Source of the DNA: Carya illinoinensis
Lineage: Eukaryota > Streptophyta > Magnoliopsida > Fagales > Juglandaceae
DNA length: 64,000 bases
Direction: 5' to 3'
Assembly: GCF_018687715.1 (NCBI RefSeq)
Contig: NC_056765.1
Span: forward strand, 29,410,254 to 29,474,253
In this document: piece after piece, positions 36,749-53,556 of the stretch
Numbering within the stretch: the first letter of the stretch is position 1
How the letters are laid out: each line of letters starts with the position of its first letter
Notes under the pieces: generated by a model
Database searches by the model: none
What the model saw: only the letters and a program-made list of their open reading frames with translations
What the model was told of the DNA's origin: nothing
Position numbers and translations under genes: made by a program

Positions 36749-38550
36749 TTACTGTAAAATTTTACAAAAGTTACCACAAAGTCCAATCAACAGAAGTGCA
36801 TACACATGGAGAAAACAAACCCACATGGTTACTTTCGTTCTCATCCGACCAAACCCACTATTTGATTCCTTTCTCAGTACAGAAAAATTATTGCAGCCAT
36901 GGACAGCCAATGTTTTTTACAACATAAATAAAAGGTATTTTGTAAAAGGAAGATGCTACTATACCGCTCAGAGCCTTTGTAATTTTTTTTTTTTTTCATT
37001 TCACATTTTTTAATGTATTTAAATTTTAAAAAATAAAAAAATATATCAATATACTTAAAATCACTTCCTTAATCATTAAGTAAAAAAAAAATTAAAAAAA
37101 TTTTGTGACCATCAGTCACTTTGAGGGAGCAAATGGAAAGGGCAAACAAGTATTTTCTTTTGTAAAATAACAATATTGTTATAATCTTATTATATTAAAA
37201 GGCGAATATTTAGTCTACTTAAAAGTTTTATACAATAAATTTTATAAATTAATGTAAATTTATGTGATCCATTATATATATATATATATTTTACAATAAA
37301 TATATTTACAATCTAATGAATTATATTAAACTACCTCAATATATAATTTTTTTTTTATATAAGACTTCAAACTTGGTAAGAAAAATTAGTTTTTTTTTTT
37401 TTTTTTATATTTCTTATTTGTTTGGTGATCAAGAAGTGCTATTTATTTTATTTTATTTAATTTTAAAAGGAAGGAAGTGCTATTTATCTGTCAGAAAAGC
37501 TAACTCACTATATATATATATTAGTAGAGTAACTCCGCAACCAACCAAAAAAAATAAAAAAAACTCGGCAAAAACAAAATGGTAGATTTCAGGATCGTTG
37601 AATAGATAGATAGATAGATATAAATATTTATAAATATATATTGTTAGATCATACATATTTTCTTTTTGAACTTTATTATTTATCATCCTCATATATCATA
37701 TTTATTTTAATTTTTTTTAGTTTTATTCTTCCTAAACTAATTGAATTATTTTACTCATCATCCATATACCACACATTTGATAAGAGAAGAAAATAAAAAT
37801 TAAAAAATTATGTGTAATGTGTTGTATAAAAATGATGAGTATAATTATTCATATTCTTCAACACAGTGCGGTGAAAGTTCAAAAATGTTAGTTATTTTCG
37901 AACCAATTGAATATTCACTATTATCATGATTAGTGTTTTTTTAACAACATTTATTCATGAGGGATCAAAAAAAGAAAAAGAATAATGCTACGCTCTTCTA
38001 TTTTATCCCCTCATTTTGACCTTTCATATATTTATTTTTGTTAAAAAAATTTTCTTTTAATTACTTATTAAGAAAGTGACTGTGTATTGGTATTCTTTTT
38101 TTAGAAAGTAATAAAAAAATTTATGTGCTCATGCTCCTTTATTTTTGTGCTTTTCTTTTAAGAGTAATATTACGTACAATCGTTGAGTATGCAAGTGCTG
38201 TACAGTCGTTTTCAAAAAAAGTATAATTTATTATTAAAAATTAAAATTTTTTTTTGTATGAGACTGGTATTTATTCTTTTTTTGTACAACTCATGACTCT
38301 AACTATCATTTCTATTCTTTTAAAGATTACGTGGAGATGTGTGACATGACATGAAGATAGTAGATGTGGGAGACTCCAACAAACGCGTCAAAATAATTGC
38401 TAGAGGTGCCTCTGGTTGTAAGATTTTCTTTTAACTATTATCAGACATTATTAAACGATCTGATGTACTTGTAAATTTTCCCTGTAATCCATTTGTTATT
38501 CTTCGAAAAAATTACCATATTCCGGGAATATTATTCCCTGTAAAATCTGG
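36749..38550. other. AT-rich spacer upstream of the NLR gene
   Basis: No gene is seen. It contains a TA run near 37276-37290, a (GATA)n tract at about 37602-37620, poly-T runs, and MITE family A at 38162-38318. Confidence 0.6.
38162..38318. mobile_element. MITE family A copy
   Basis: GAGTAATATTACGTACAATC opens the copy and TGCAAGTGCTGTACAGTCG follows. It ends near AACTATCATTTCTATTC. Confidence 0.65.
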
Positions 38551-38971
38551 ATTGTAAAAGCGACTACCTTGCTCTGTTTTTGTGTTTCATGTTTGGTCTC
38601 CATGTGACACTTTTTTCCACTTCTTGTTAACTTGCAGACACGTGACATGATCAATGTGGGTAGGAGTAAATTCACATTGAAATCACGAACAATGATTGTT
38701 CATCTGCACTGAAGTTTTGCCTTTTTAAATTGTAACATGTCGGAAGCTGAGAGGAGTTGAAATCAGAAACAGAGATATTAGCAGATAACAAGTGTCACTA
38801 GACGAACATACATGAAAGGTTGGAGTTGAGTAGAAGTTGTGTCGTTTTACCAAGTGGAATTGAAACTTTTCCTGACGATGTTGTTTTGGAATGCTATAGA
38901 ACTTTCAGGATACAACGACGTTCGTCTTTAAGTCGTTTGCTTGTTCGGATTGCATTTTGCATATAAATAAG
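38551..38971 (+). promoter_or_regulatory. Upstream block of the NLR gene (copy 1 of a direct repeat)
   Basis: This block is repeated at 44131-44561 with high similarity. Both copies share TGACACTTTTTTCCAC, CTTTCAGGATACAACGACG and TTGCTTGTTCGGATTGCATT, and both end in a TATAAATAA box (here near 38960). It lies 420 bp before the NLR ATG and may be the distal promoter or original start region. What follows the TATA differs between the copies. Confidence 0.6.
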
Positions 38972-39204
38972 TGAATGGTCAAAATTTTCTAATATTTCAA
39001 ATATCATCTCTCAAAAGATAATTTTGGTTTTGTGCTTCCTCTGCTATAAAGCTAATTTAAAAGGAATGAACAGATGAAATTGCAATAAGAAATTGAAGTC
39101 AATGCATTAATGCTTGTATTCCGTCCACCACATGCGAGCATGGCCCACTGAAAAGGACGACCATATAATGACAATTATTTATAATTAATAATGGGGGTCC
39201 AATA

Positions 39205-39245
39205 ATGGCTCTTAAATAAATGGGGTCATTGACTTGACCGGTTGC
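39205..39245 (+). promoter_or_regulatory. Proximal promoter of the NLR: TATA-like box and paired W-boxes
   Basis: CTTAAATAAA at about 39211-39220 precedes TTGACTTGACC at 39229-39239, two overlapping TTGAC W-box cores bound by WRKY factors. Such sites are common near defence genes. They lie just before the first ATG of the long frame (39247), which argues that translation starts at 39391 instead. Confidence 0.4.
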
Positions 39246-39390
39246 AATGAGGTGGTGTTCGTCCATATATCAGCAGCGCTTATGTACAACTCCTAATATT
39301 GCTTTCAACCACATTTTGCTCTCTGCTCTGCTCTTCTCTTTGCAATTTCACCTTCCTTCATTTGCTTTTTCACCTTTCAAAGAACAAAAC

Positions 39391-42300
39391 ATGGCCCAAT
39401 TAGTGGGAGGAGCGCTTCTCTCTGCCTTCCTTCAAGTATTATTTGATAGGATGGCATCCCGCCAGTTTGTTGATTTCCTCAGGGGACGAAAACCAAGTGC
39501 TGAACTCTTGTACAGGTTGAAGAATGTATTGCTATCTGTGGGAGCGGTGCTCGAAGATGCCGAGGACAAACAAAGAGTTACCAATTCTAGTGTGAAAACG
39601 TGGCTTGATGAGCTTAAGGATGCTGTCTATGATGCAGAGGACGTCTTGGATGAGATTGCTTCAAAAGCCTTACAATCCAAATTAGATGCGGAATTTGGAC
39701 CCAATATTGCAAGTAAGGTACGAGACTCCATCCAAACTTCTCTTTTTTTTAAGAAAATAGAAGTAAGGATAAAAGGGATACTTGGGAGAATAGAAAATCT
39801 AGCAAGTCAACAGTATCTCATGGGTCTAGTACAAGCTAGTACCGTCGGAAGGAAACCATCTGAAAGATTGCCCACTACTTCTTTGGTAGAAGACTCAGAA
39901 ATTTGTGGTAGAAATGATGATAAGGAGAAAATAATTAATATGTTACTTCCAGATGATGCTCGTGACAATAAGATTGGTGTGATTGCCATAGTCGGCATGG
40001 GGGGACTGGGCAAGACCACCCTTGCTCAGCTTGTATACAATGAAAAAAAGGTCCAAAAGCATTTTGACCTCGTAGCATGGATTTGTGTTTCGGAGGAATT
40101 TGAAATGTTTAAAGTAATGAAAACAATTCTGGAAGCAGTAACTTCTTCGACCACTGATATTCAAGATCTAAATCGGCTTCAACTTCAAGTAAATGAGAGA
40201 TTGATGAAAAAGAAATTCCTATTGGTCTTGGATGATGTTTGGAATAGGAATTATGCTGATTGGGAGATATTAAGCAATGCCTTTAAATCTGGAGCAAAAG
40301 GAAGTAGGATCATCGTAACAACACGCGATCTTGGTGTTGCATCAGTCATGCGTGCTTTTGCAACCCATCATCTAAAGAAGTTACAAGAGGAGGATTGTTG
40401 GCAACTATTTGCAAGACATGCATTTCATGATGCTAATTCCAATATGAATTCAAAGTTTGAAGCGTTAGGTCGACAAATTGTTGAGAAATGTAAAGGTCTG
40501 CCTTTAGCAATAAAGCTAACTGGGGCCCTCTTGCGAGACAAAGTTGATGTTAGTGAATGGGATACGGTTTTGAATAGTGAGATATGGAGTCCTTCGTCAA
40601 ATCAAGAGATACAAATTCTTCCTGCTCTAAGATTAAGCTATAAACATCTTCCCTCATATATAAAACGGTGCTTTGCTTACTGTTCAGTATTTCCAAAAGA
40701 CTATTCCTTCAAGAAGGATCAATTAGTTTTATTATGGATGGCAGAAGGTCTTCTCGGCGAAATTGAAAACAAAACAATGGAAGAAGTTGGTAATGATTAT
40801 TTTGTCACTCTTGTATCAAGATCATTATTTCAAAAGTCGAGTGAAGATGAAACCAGCTTTGAGATGCATGATCTCATCAATGACTTGGCAAAATTTGTGT
40901 CTGGTGAATTTACATTTAGGTTGAAGGTTGATAGCCGATCTCAACGAAAAGTTGACAAGACTCGTCATGTGTCGTATGCTATAGAGTTTTATGAAAACTT
41001 TAAAAAGTTCGAAGCTCTTCAAGAAGCTACGCAATTGCGTACATTTTTGGCATTCAAATCGTCAACATATTGTTGTTACTCAACTAAAAAGTTGTTGCGT
41101 GATTTATTGCCAATGTTAAGTTGTTTACGGGTGCTTTCCATATCTAACTACCGGAGGATGTACGAGTTGCCAGAATCAATTGGAAAAATTACACAGTTAC
41201 GTTATTTGGACATTTCTTCAACGGCAATTAGAAGGTTGCCTGATTCTTTATGTAAGTTGTATAATTTGCAAACATTGAAGTTATCTAATTGTCACGATCT
41301 TGAAACATTGCCAAGAGACATGCACAAACTCGTTAATTTACGTCATCTTGATTTGACTGGAACTCCCAAGATAATGGAGATGCCGATACATATGGGCAAA
41401 CTAAAATGTCTCCAGACTTTAACCAAGTTCGTCGTTAGCAAACACACTGGGTGTAGTAGCATTAGAGAATTGGGAAAGCTTGCAAATCTTCGAGGAGCAC
41501 TTTCTATCTTGCATCTTGAAAATGTTGAATCTTTCACCGATGCACAGGGTGCACACTTGAGGAATAAAATGGACCTTAAAGAGTTGGAATTAAAATGGAA
41601 AGAAGGTTCAATGACTGAGATTTCAGAAAGTCAAAGAGGTGTACTCAACGATCTACAACCACATACAAACCTGACAAGTCTCACTATAAATGGCTACATG
41701 GGTGAAAGTTTTCCAAATTGGGTAGGGGATCATTCATTCCCTTATGTAACGTCTATTCATTTGGGAAACTGTAAATATTGTTGCAGCTTACCCGCACTTG
41801 GGCAGCTACCCTCTTTACAAAACCTCTCTATTGTTAGTTTTGATGGAATTGTAGCAGTGGGTGAAGAGTTTTACGGAAGTACTGGTTCTTCTTCTATTAA
41901 GCCGTTTGGGGCATTGAAAGTTTTAAAATTTGAGCAGATGTTGAATTGGGAAAAATGGTCTTCGTTTGGTGATGAAAATGAAGGAGGAGCTTTCCATCGT
42001 CTCGAGAAGCTTTATATTAAGGGATGCTCAAAGCTAACGGGAGATCTGCCCATTCACCTTCCTTCTTTGAGTATCCTTGAGATTAGAGATTGTCCGAAGA
42101 TGCTGGCTTCACTCCCAAGGGCTCCGGCTATATGTGAATTGAAGCTGACAAATTGTAATGAGGATATATTAAGGGAACTGCCAATTCATGTCAAGGAGAC
42201 GCTCACAATTGAAGGATTTGATGCAGTGGATATGGGTGGTCTACCCTCTACATTTAAAACTCTTGAAATTCGGAATTGCAAGAAGTTAGGGCTCCCAATA

Positions 42301-43191
42301 AACTTGGACCATTCCTGCCTTGAAGTTTTGGCATTGTTCGATTGTGATTCTCTCCGGTCCTTTCCAATGGATTTATTCCCAAATGTAAAGGATCTGAAAA
42401 TCAAAAATTGTACGAATCTAGAATCTCTTACAGTTGCAGAACAACATCAACATGATTTAGTGGCCTTGTCGTCTCTAAAAATCAACAAATGTCCTAATTT
42501 TGTGTCATTTCCGAGAGGAGGATTGCACGCCACCAACCTTGGAAACTTACGGATCAAGGATTGTGAGAGTTTGAGATCGCTACCTGACAAGATGCACATG
42601 CTCCTTCCATCTCTTACTCAATTTTCTATAGGAAATTGTAAAAATATTGAGACGCTTCCAGAAGGGGGCCTGCCTTCCAGTCTGAATTCATTAATGATTT
42701 GGGAATGTCAGAAACTCATTGAGAGTCGGATGGGGTGGAGTTTGCAAAATCTTGACTCTCTTACATATTTGGATATTAAAGGCGGATATGTGGTGTCTTT
42801 TCCAGAGAAGGGGTTGCTTCCCACAAATCTGAAGAGACTTTGGATTGTCGATTTCCCAAATATTGCGTCGTTCGACAAGAATGGATTTGACAACCTCACC
42901 TCTCTTGAACGTTTATATATCTCTGTCTGTCCAAAGCTGGAGTGCAAGTTAGAAGAGGGGCTTCAACACCTCACCTCTCTTGAACGTTTATATATCTCTG
43001 TCTGTCCAAAGCTGGAGTGCAAGTTAGAAGAGGGGCTTCAACACCTCACTTCCCTTTCCGTTCTAGATATCTGTAAATGTCCTTTATTAATGAAGAGAAG
43101 GTGGTTGAAAAGAAGAAAAGGAAAAGAATGGCGGCGCAAGCTTGCTCACATCCCCTACAAAATAGTTGACGGAGAATTGATTGGGTCATGA
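39391..43191 (+). CDS. CC-NBS-LRR disease-resistance protein (R1/RPP13-like CNL), intact
   Basis: An intronless frame of 1266 residues from MAQLVGGALL. The open frame extends upstream to 39247, but the 48 extra residues are not CNL-like. An Rx-type coiled-coil spans about 1-130 (WLDELKDAVYDAEDVLDEI is the EDVID-like motif). The NB-ARC carries the P-loop GMGGLGKTT (about 202-210), RNBS-A (FDLVAWICVS), kinase-2 LLVLDDVWN (about 277), RNBS-B (GSRIIVTTRD), GLPLA, RNBS-D (CFAYCSVFPKDYSF) and MHDL (about 491). Leucine-rich repeats follow from about 540 to the end. All nucleotide-binding motifs are intact, so it should be a functional ATP/ADP switch receptor for intracellular pathogen recognition. 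GLPL is followed by AIKLTGALL, where AxKxLGGLL is usual. Two adjacent 25-residue LRR units near 1168-1217 are identical. Confidence 0.96.
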   Translation: MAQLVGGALLSAFLQVLFDRMASRQFVDFLRGRKPSAELLYRLKNVLLSVGAVLEDAEDKQRVTNSSVKTWLDELKDAVYDAEDVLDEIASKALQSKLDAEFGPNIASKVRDSIQTSLFFKKIEVRIKGILGRIENLASQQYLMGLVQASTVGRKPSERLPTTSLVEDSEICGRNDDKEKIINMLLPDDARDNKIGVIAIVGMGGLGKTTLAQLVYNEKKVQKHFDLVAWICVSEEFEMFKVMKTILEAVTSSTTDIQDLNRLQLQVNERLMKKKFLLVLDDVWNRNYADWEILSNAFKSGAKGSRIIVTTRDLGVASVMRAFATHHLKKLQEEDCWQLFARHAFHDANSNMNSKFEALGRQIVEKCKGLPLAIKLTGALLRDKVDVSEWDTVLNSEIWSPSSNQEIQILPALRLSYKHLPSYIKRCFAYCSVFPKDYSFKKDQLVLLWMAEGLLGEIENKTMEEVGNDYFVTLVSRSLFQKSSEDETSFEMHDLINDLAKFVSGEFTFRLKVDSRSQRKVDKTRHVSYAIEFYENFKKFEALQEATQLRTFLAFKSSTYCCYSTKKLLRDLLPMLSCLRVLSISNYRRMYELPESIGKITQLRYLDISSTAIRRLPDSLCKLYNLQTLKLSNCHDLETLPRDMHKLVNLRHLDLTGTPKIMEMPIHMGKLKCLQTLTKFVVSKHTGCSSIRELGKLANLRGALSILHLENVESFTDAQGAHLRNKMDLKELELKWKEGSMTEISESQRGVLNDLQPHTNLTSLTINGYMGESFPNWVGDHSFPYVTSIHLGNCKYCCSLPALGQLPSLQNLSIVSFDGIVAVGEEFYGSTGSSSIKPFGALKVLKFEQMLNWEKWSSFGDENEGGAFHRLEKLYIKGCSKLTGDLPIHLPSLSILEIRDCPKMLASLPRAPAICELKLTNCNEDILRELPIHVKETLTIEGFDAVDMGGLPSTFKTLEIRNCKKLGLPINLDHSCLEVLALFDCDSLRSFPMDLFPNVKDLKIKNCTNLESLTVAEQHQHDLVALSSLKINKCPNFVSFPRGGLHATNLGNLRIKDCESLRSLPDKMHMLLPSLTQFSIGNCKNIETLPEGGLPSSLNSLMIWECQKLIESRMGWSLQNLDSLTYLDIKGGYVVSFPEKGLLPTNLKRLWIVDFPNIASFDKNGFDNLTSLERLYISVCPKLECKLEEGLQHLTSLERLYISVCPKLECKLEEGLQHLTSLSVLDICKCPLLMKRRWLKRRKGKEWRRKLAHIPYKIVDGELIGS
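42894..43043 (+). repeat. Perfect 75-bp tandem duplication within the LRR
   Basis: Copy 1 is 42894-42968 and copy 2 is 42969-43043, with no mismatch. Each encodes one 25-residue LRR (LTSLERLYISVCPKLECKL...). The frame is preserved. Confidence 0.95.
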
Positions 43192-44130
43192 GCCAACCAA
43201 GAGTCAATGATCAAAACATGGGTATGTTAGGCCGTATTTACTATTTTATTAGATGTTAAACCATTTTGATATCGTTTAGCTTTGCTTAGACGCTGTTTTT
43301 GATGAATCACACACTACATAAAGAGCATTAGTAAAGATCAGTTGCCATGTTTTTCTTTGCAAAATTTTTGAAAAATAAATCTACTTTATGCTTTGCAAAA
43401 TTTTATAAAATTTCAATATATTTAGAAATGTCCAATTTTTTTCCTATAATTTCAGAATTTTTTGTAATTTCTATAGATTATTTATTTTCAAGAATGTGGT
43501 CTCACCAGAATTAAATCAAAAAACTAAGCTGAGGATAAATAATAAACTTATTAATATACTTCTCAAAATTTTTTGTTAGACAATATTAGGCTTCTTAATA
43601 TGGAATCCAAAGTGAGAATACAAGAAAAATCATTTAATGTGACACGAAAATATCTAAAATTTATATGAAACTTCATAAACTAACTCACGTACTAGAATAA
43701 AAGATGGCATTCAAAAAGATCACTTGATAGTTTCTATGAAAGCTGAAGCTAATAAATTCTAAATATTTGATAACAAAAATAATAATAGATGGATATTATT
43801 TCAAGAAATATTATCATCAAAAATCTAAAATATATATTAAGACGTATTTTAGAATTTTATTTCTACATGTATGGCAAATTATCGAGATCTAACTTTATAT
43901 ATAGTTTATGTTTTTTTTTTTTTGAATCATAATGTGTTACACACTAGAAAATTTGACCCCCCTCAAAAAAATTATTGGTTTTGTCACTGGTTAACACTCT
44001 TCTTTTGTCTCTTTGGATGTTAGTGGAGCTGGTGTTAATTTAGAGATCGGAGGCAAAACCATTATGTTGATCGGAAGTCTGTTAGTGAGTATCAAATCTG
44101 TTATTTAATTTTGAATATAAAAAACATTGT
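43192..44130. other. AT-rich 3' flank of the NLR gene
   Basis: No gene is seen. The first few hundred bases are probably 3' untranslated sequence; a poly-T tract lies near 43911-43923. Confidence 0.55.
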
Positions 44131-44561
44131 GGATGACTGTAAAAGCGAGTGACTACCTTGCTCTGTTTTTGTTTTTCATGGTTGGTCTCTATGTGACACT
44201 TTTTTCCACCTGTTAATTTGCAGACACATGACATGATCAATGCGGGCAGGCAAGAGTAAATTGGCATTGAAATCAAGAAAAATGACTGTTCATCTGTACT
44301 GAAGTTTTGTGTTGTCAAATTGTAACACGTTAGAAGCTAAGAAGAGTTGAGATGAGAAGCTGAAATATTAGCAAATCACAAGTAGAATTGGAACATTCTG
44401 TGAGGCAATATTGTTTTGGAATGCTAGATAACTTTCAGGATACAACGACGTTTGGCTTTATGTTGAAACTATTTGTGTGCAACTTTTTTTTTTTTTTCAT
44501 GATATATTGGATTTAAGTTGTTTGCTTGTTCGGATTGCATTTTGCATTGCATATAAATAAA
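44131..44561 (+). repeat. Copy 2 of the NLR upstream block, with no NLR behind it
   Basis: Direct repeat of 38551-38971 with small indels, including an interruption near 44463-44515. It ends in the same TATAAATAA box. The downstream sequence leads into the 3' flank of the hexokinase gene. This suggests a lost tandem NLR copy. Confidence 0.8.
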
Positions 44562-44999
44562 GAGCTTAGGGGGTTTGGATTTCCTCAAAGAATCCACTTG
44601 ATTCAGAAATTCAGTTATTGTGATTTCAATCCCCTCAAGTTCTGCTCCGAATTGTAATGCTTCAAGTGATAGAGGCATATGAAGCGAATTCTACTATCTA
44701 TAGAACAATTCTATCATAATAAATGAAGATTGTAAGACAAAAGACAAAAGGCTTGGGATGGAAAATTCAAAAGACAAAAAGACATCATTACTGAAAATCA
44801 AGACTGGGAAAGGAAAATTTTATAAAGAACATCATTTTCACATTGCCAACATCAATCTATCAATGGGTGGAAATTTCAGAAAAAACAAAAAATTATATGT
44901 GGACAATCCTTCCTTTATACAAGAAGATATGGAAAAAGAACTCTACATTTACAGGGGCTATTTGTATGTAATTGAACATATATTCGTAGCAACTGTACG

Positions 45000-50863
<5,864 letters not shown>

Positions 50864-51148
50864 CTACCGCCTCCGATCACTCACACCATCCAGATGTGGC
50901 GCCTTTTGGCCTCCCTCGTATGACTTCCCCAAAACCACGTCGTTTCGACATGCGCAAGCGGAGACAGGTCACGCCGCCCTTTGCCTTTCTTTGCCAGACT
51001 ATCAAACGTCAGTCAAAACGACCACGTTGCTCGGTATCTTTCCTTCGACGAGCCTGAAAGCTCTGATGAAGTACACCGTACAGTTCACCTGGAGTAGTTT
51101 GTCGGCGAGAATCGCCGGCGAAGCTGTCTAGATGGACGACCAGCTTGA

Positions 51149-51180
51149 CAGAGAGAGAGAGAGAGATAGAGAGAGGGAGA
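51149..51180 (-). promoter_or_regulatory. CT/GA tract in the hexokinase promoter/leader
   Basis: A GAGAGAGAG run (CT on the gene strand) lies about 290 bp before the hexokinase ATG. It is similar in position and type to the tract before the DDT/PHD gene. Confidence 0.4.
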
Positions 51181-51445
51181 CGACGCTTTGTACTAAAGAT
51201 GCAGCGTTGGAAAGCGAGGTTGAGGGATACTAATAGAAGGTAACAAAATCACGGATTTACCCCCATAAAACTTCCCTAATGTCGGATTTGTTTAGACTTT
51301 AGAGTATCTCTGCGTTTTTTTTTTTTTTAATTTTTATTTTACCCGTTACTAATGATTTTGAGGTTGTTAATGGGATCAACTTTTTCGCTTTTTGTGCAGT
51401 CGGTGAAGGAAATTGCCTGCCTCTGTAATTTTCAGAAGGAAAAGT

Positions 51446-51607
51446 ATAGTTTCAAGTATAATTGTGTATTAATCTGTGCATTAATGTGATGTGATTGATT
51501 AAAAAGTAAATTTTATTGAAAATAGTGCTAATTTAAATTTTAAGTATGAATAAATCAGTGTTGGTATACAGATTAGTGCTCGACTGTGCTTGTATGTAGC
51601 AAAACTC
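51446..51607. mobile_element. MITE family B copy
   Basis: Ends carry inverted GTGTATTAATCTGTGCATTA and ATACAGATTAGTGCTCGA motifs around an AT-rich core. It is in opposite orientation to the copy at 60584-60746. Confidence 0.6.
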
Positions 51608-53000
51608 TTTTCAGAAATTACGTTATTGGTATAAATGTGTGGAATTCTTTTTCATTTTTTTATCACGCATAATTATCTGAAATTCATATATTATTCATTT
51701 TTAATAACTAAATAAATATCATTTATCATCAATTTAATCAACAGCATCCTCTAATGATTAAAACATTTAATGTTGATTAAAAAATACTTTAATCATAAAA
51801 AAATTCTATAAAAATAAACCTACAAATCGTATTATATAAAACCATATCAGTTTGTGAATTTTCTTTTATGAGATCTTCTTATGATTATGATATTTCTCGT
51901 GTTGATTATCACTTAATGCTAAAAAAAATAATAAGTGAAATCTATTATTAATAAATGATATTTGGAATTAAAATAATCATTAACGATTATAAATATCAAT
52001 TTAGTCAATTTTCTATTATTATTTTAAGTGGTTTCCACGTGGAATTGTTATTATATTCGAGATGTATATACATTTAATTATAATTAAGGAATTTTTTTTT
52101 TTAAGGGATTTGAATGTGAAGATTGAGCTTATTTTGAATCATAAAGGTATCAATATAATTATATTAATTGCAACTTTTAATTGTGTAAGAAAATCATTTT
52201 TTTTTTTTCTAGAAAAGTCTTCCAATTAAGATGATTGGCCACTGCTCGCTAGAAAACACTTATCTGGCTTTAAATGGAAGTAGACCCATGACCTTTCCGC
52301 TAGGTAATAAAATAATGTAGGAAAAAAAAAAAGTTAGATACTATAATTAATAGATAAGGGTCTTCCAAATTTATTAAAAGAAAATGAGCTCTAATATATT
52401 AACATGTCCTAATTTATTATGAGAAGTATTGCAGACACAAATAAATTATATAAAAGTAAACTTATAAACTGGTATAATTTTATATAATTCGTTAAACTTA
52501 TTTTAAAATAAAAATAATTTTACAAAATAACATACGTATCATATTAAAATACGTCATTTTATAAATTAATTAAAAAAAATTAATTATCCTTAATAGTGCT
52601 ATGACATATAATATTTCCTCTCATCATGAATGATCTGTAGTTAAGAACAACATTCCCCCCATACACCAATTATTCACGAGGTCTCCCGTTTTGGCTTTTG
52701 GAAAAAAATAATAATAAAAAAATAAAATAAAATTAAGAAAGGGTAGAAAAGGCACTGAAAAGTCAATAAGGAAATAAGCCCACGTGTTTCTTAAAAAAAT
52801 AGAAGAAAGAAAAAACAAATTACACGGCGACGGAGCTGCGTATCAACGGCCGTACAGCCAGCTGTGTCCCGCTAAGTTACAGCTGTGCTCACAAGTGAAA
52901 GCCCACCCTTCCCCGACTCCCTCCCTCGGGTAACCACACTGCCAATACCTCACACCATTTTTTATTATTTTATTTTATTTATATTTGGCTCTAATTAATA

Positions 53001-53026
53001 TCACGTGCAAGACACGTGTATAAATA
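53001..53026 (+). promoter_or_regulatory. Two G-boxes directly before a TATA box
   Basis: TCACGTGCAAGACACGTGTA is followed by TATAAATA at 53019-53026. The spacing is promoter-like, but no ORF of note follows within several hundred bases. Confidence 0.3.
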
Positions 53027-53407
53027 AGTACAACTTTGTATGTTTGGATTTTTTTTTTTTTAATTTCTAAAAAATAAATATCGAAGTTTTACCTTCCACG
53101 TCCCCTGGCTAACCACCTTATGCATGCATGCATGCATGCATTGCATGTGTTTATATGCGTCGACCCACAGACATTTGTTTTTTCAGCACAAACAAATATT
53201 GCATCCAATTAGGTTTTATTTCCTCTGATCTTGATGTTGTTCTAGGCATATGTTGTCCACAACAGGCTGTCGATCTGCATATCTTGCAAAATTTCAAATG
53301 AAAGTTTGGGGCTGTCGTATGATTATCAAGTTAATATACGCCATAGATGTGATGTAGTTTTCCCTTAATTTGCAAACTCAAAGAGAAACATGAAACATCA
53401 AAGAATT

Positions 53408-53556
53408 ACGTTGTGTTTGGATACTGAAAATACTTCAACTATTCTCAATATACTTAATTATTATTTATTATTTTATTATTATTTTTTACCTATTTTTTAC
53501 TACTATTTAATATTATATTATTAATATTTTTTACTATTATTGATAACACTTTCCAC
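53408..53556. mobile_element. MITE-like element, family C
   Basis: Opens GTTGTGTTTGGATACTGAAA and has the same TATTATTATTT-rich interior as 36531-36748. Confidence 0.5.
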
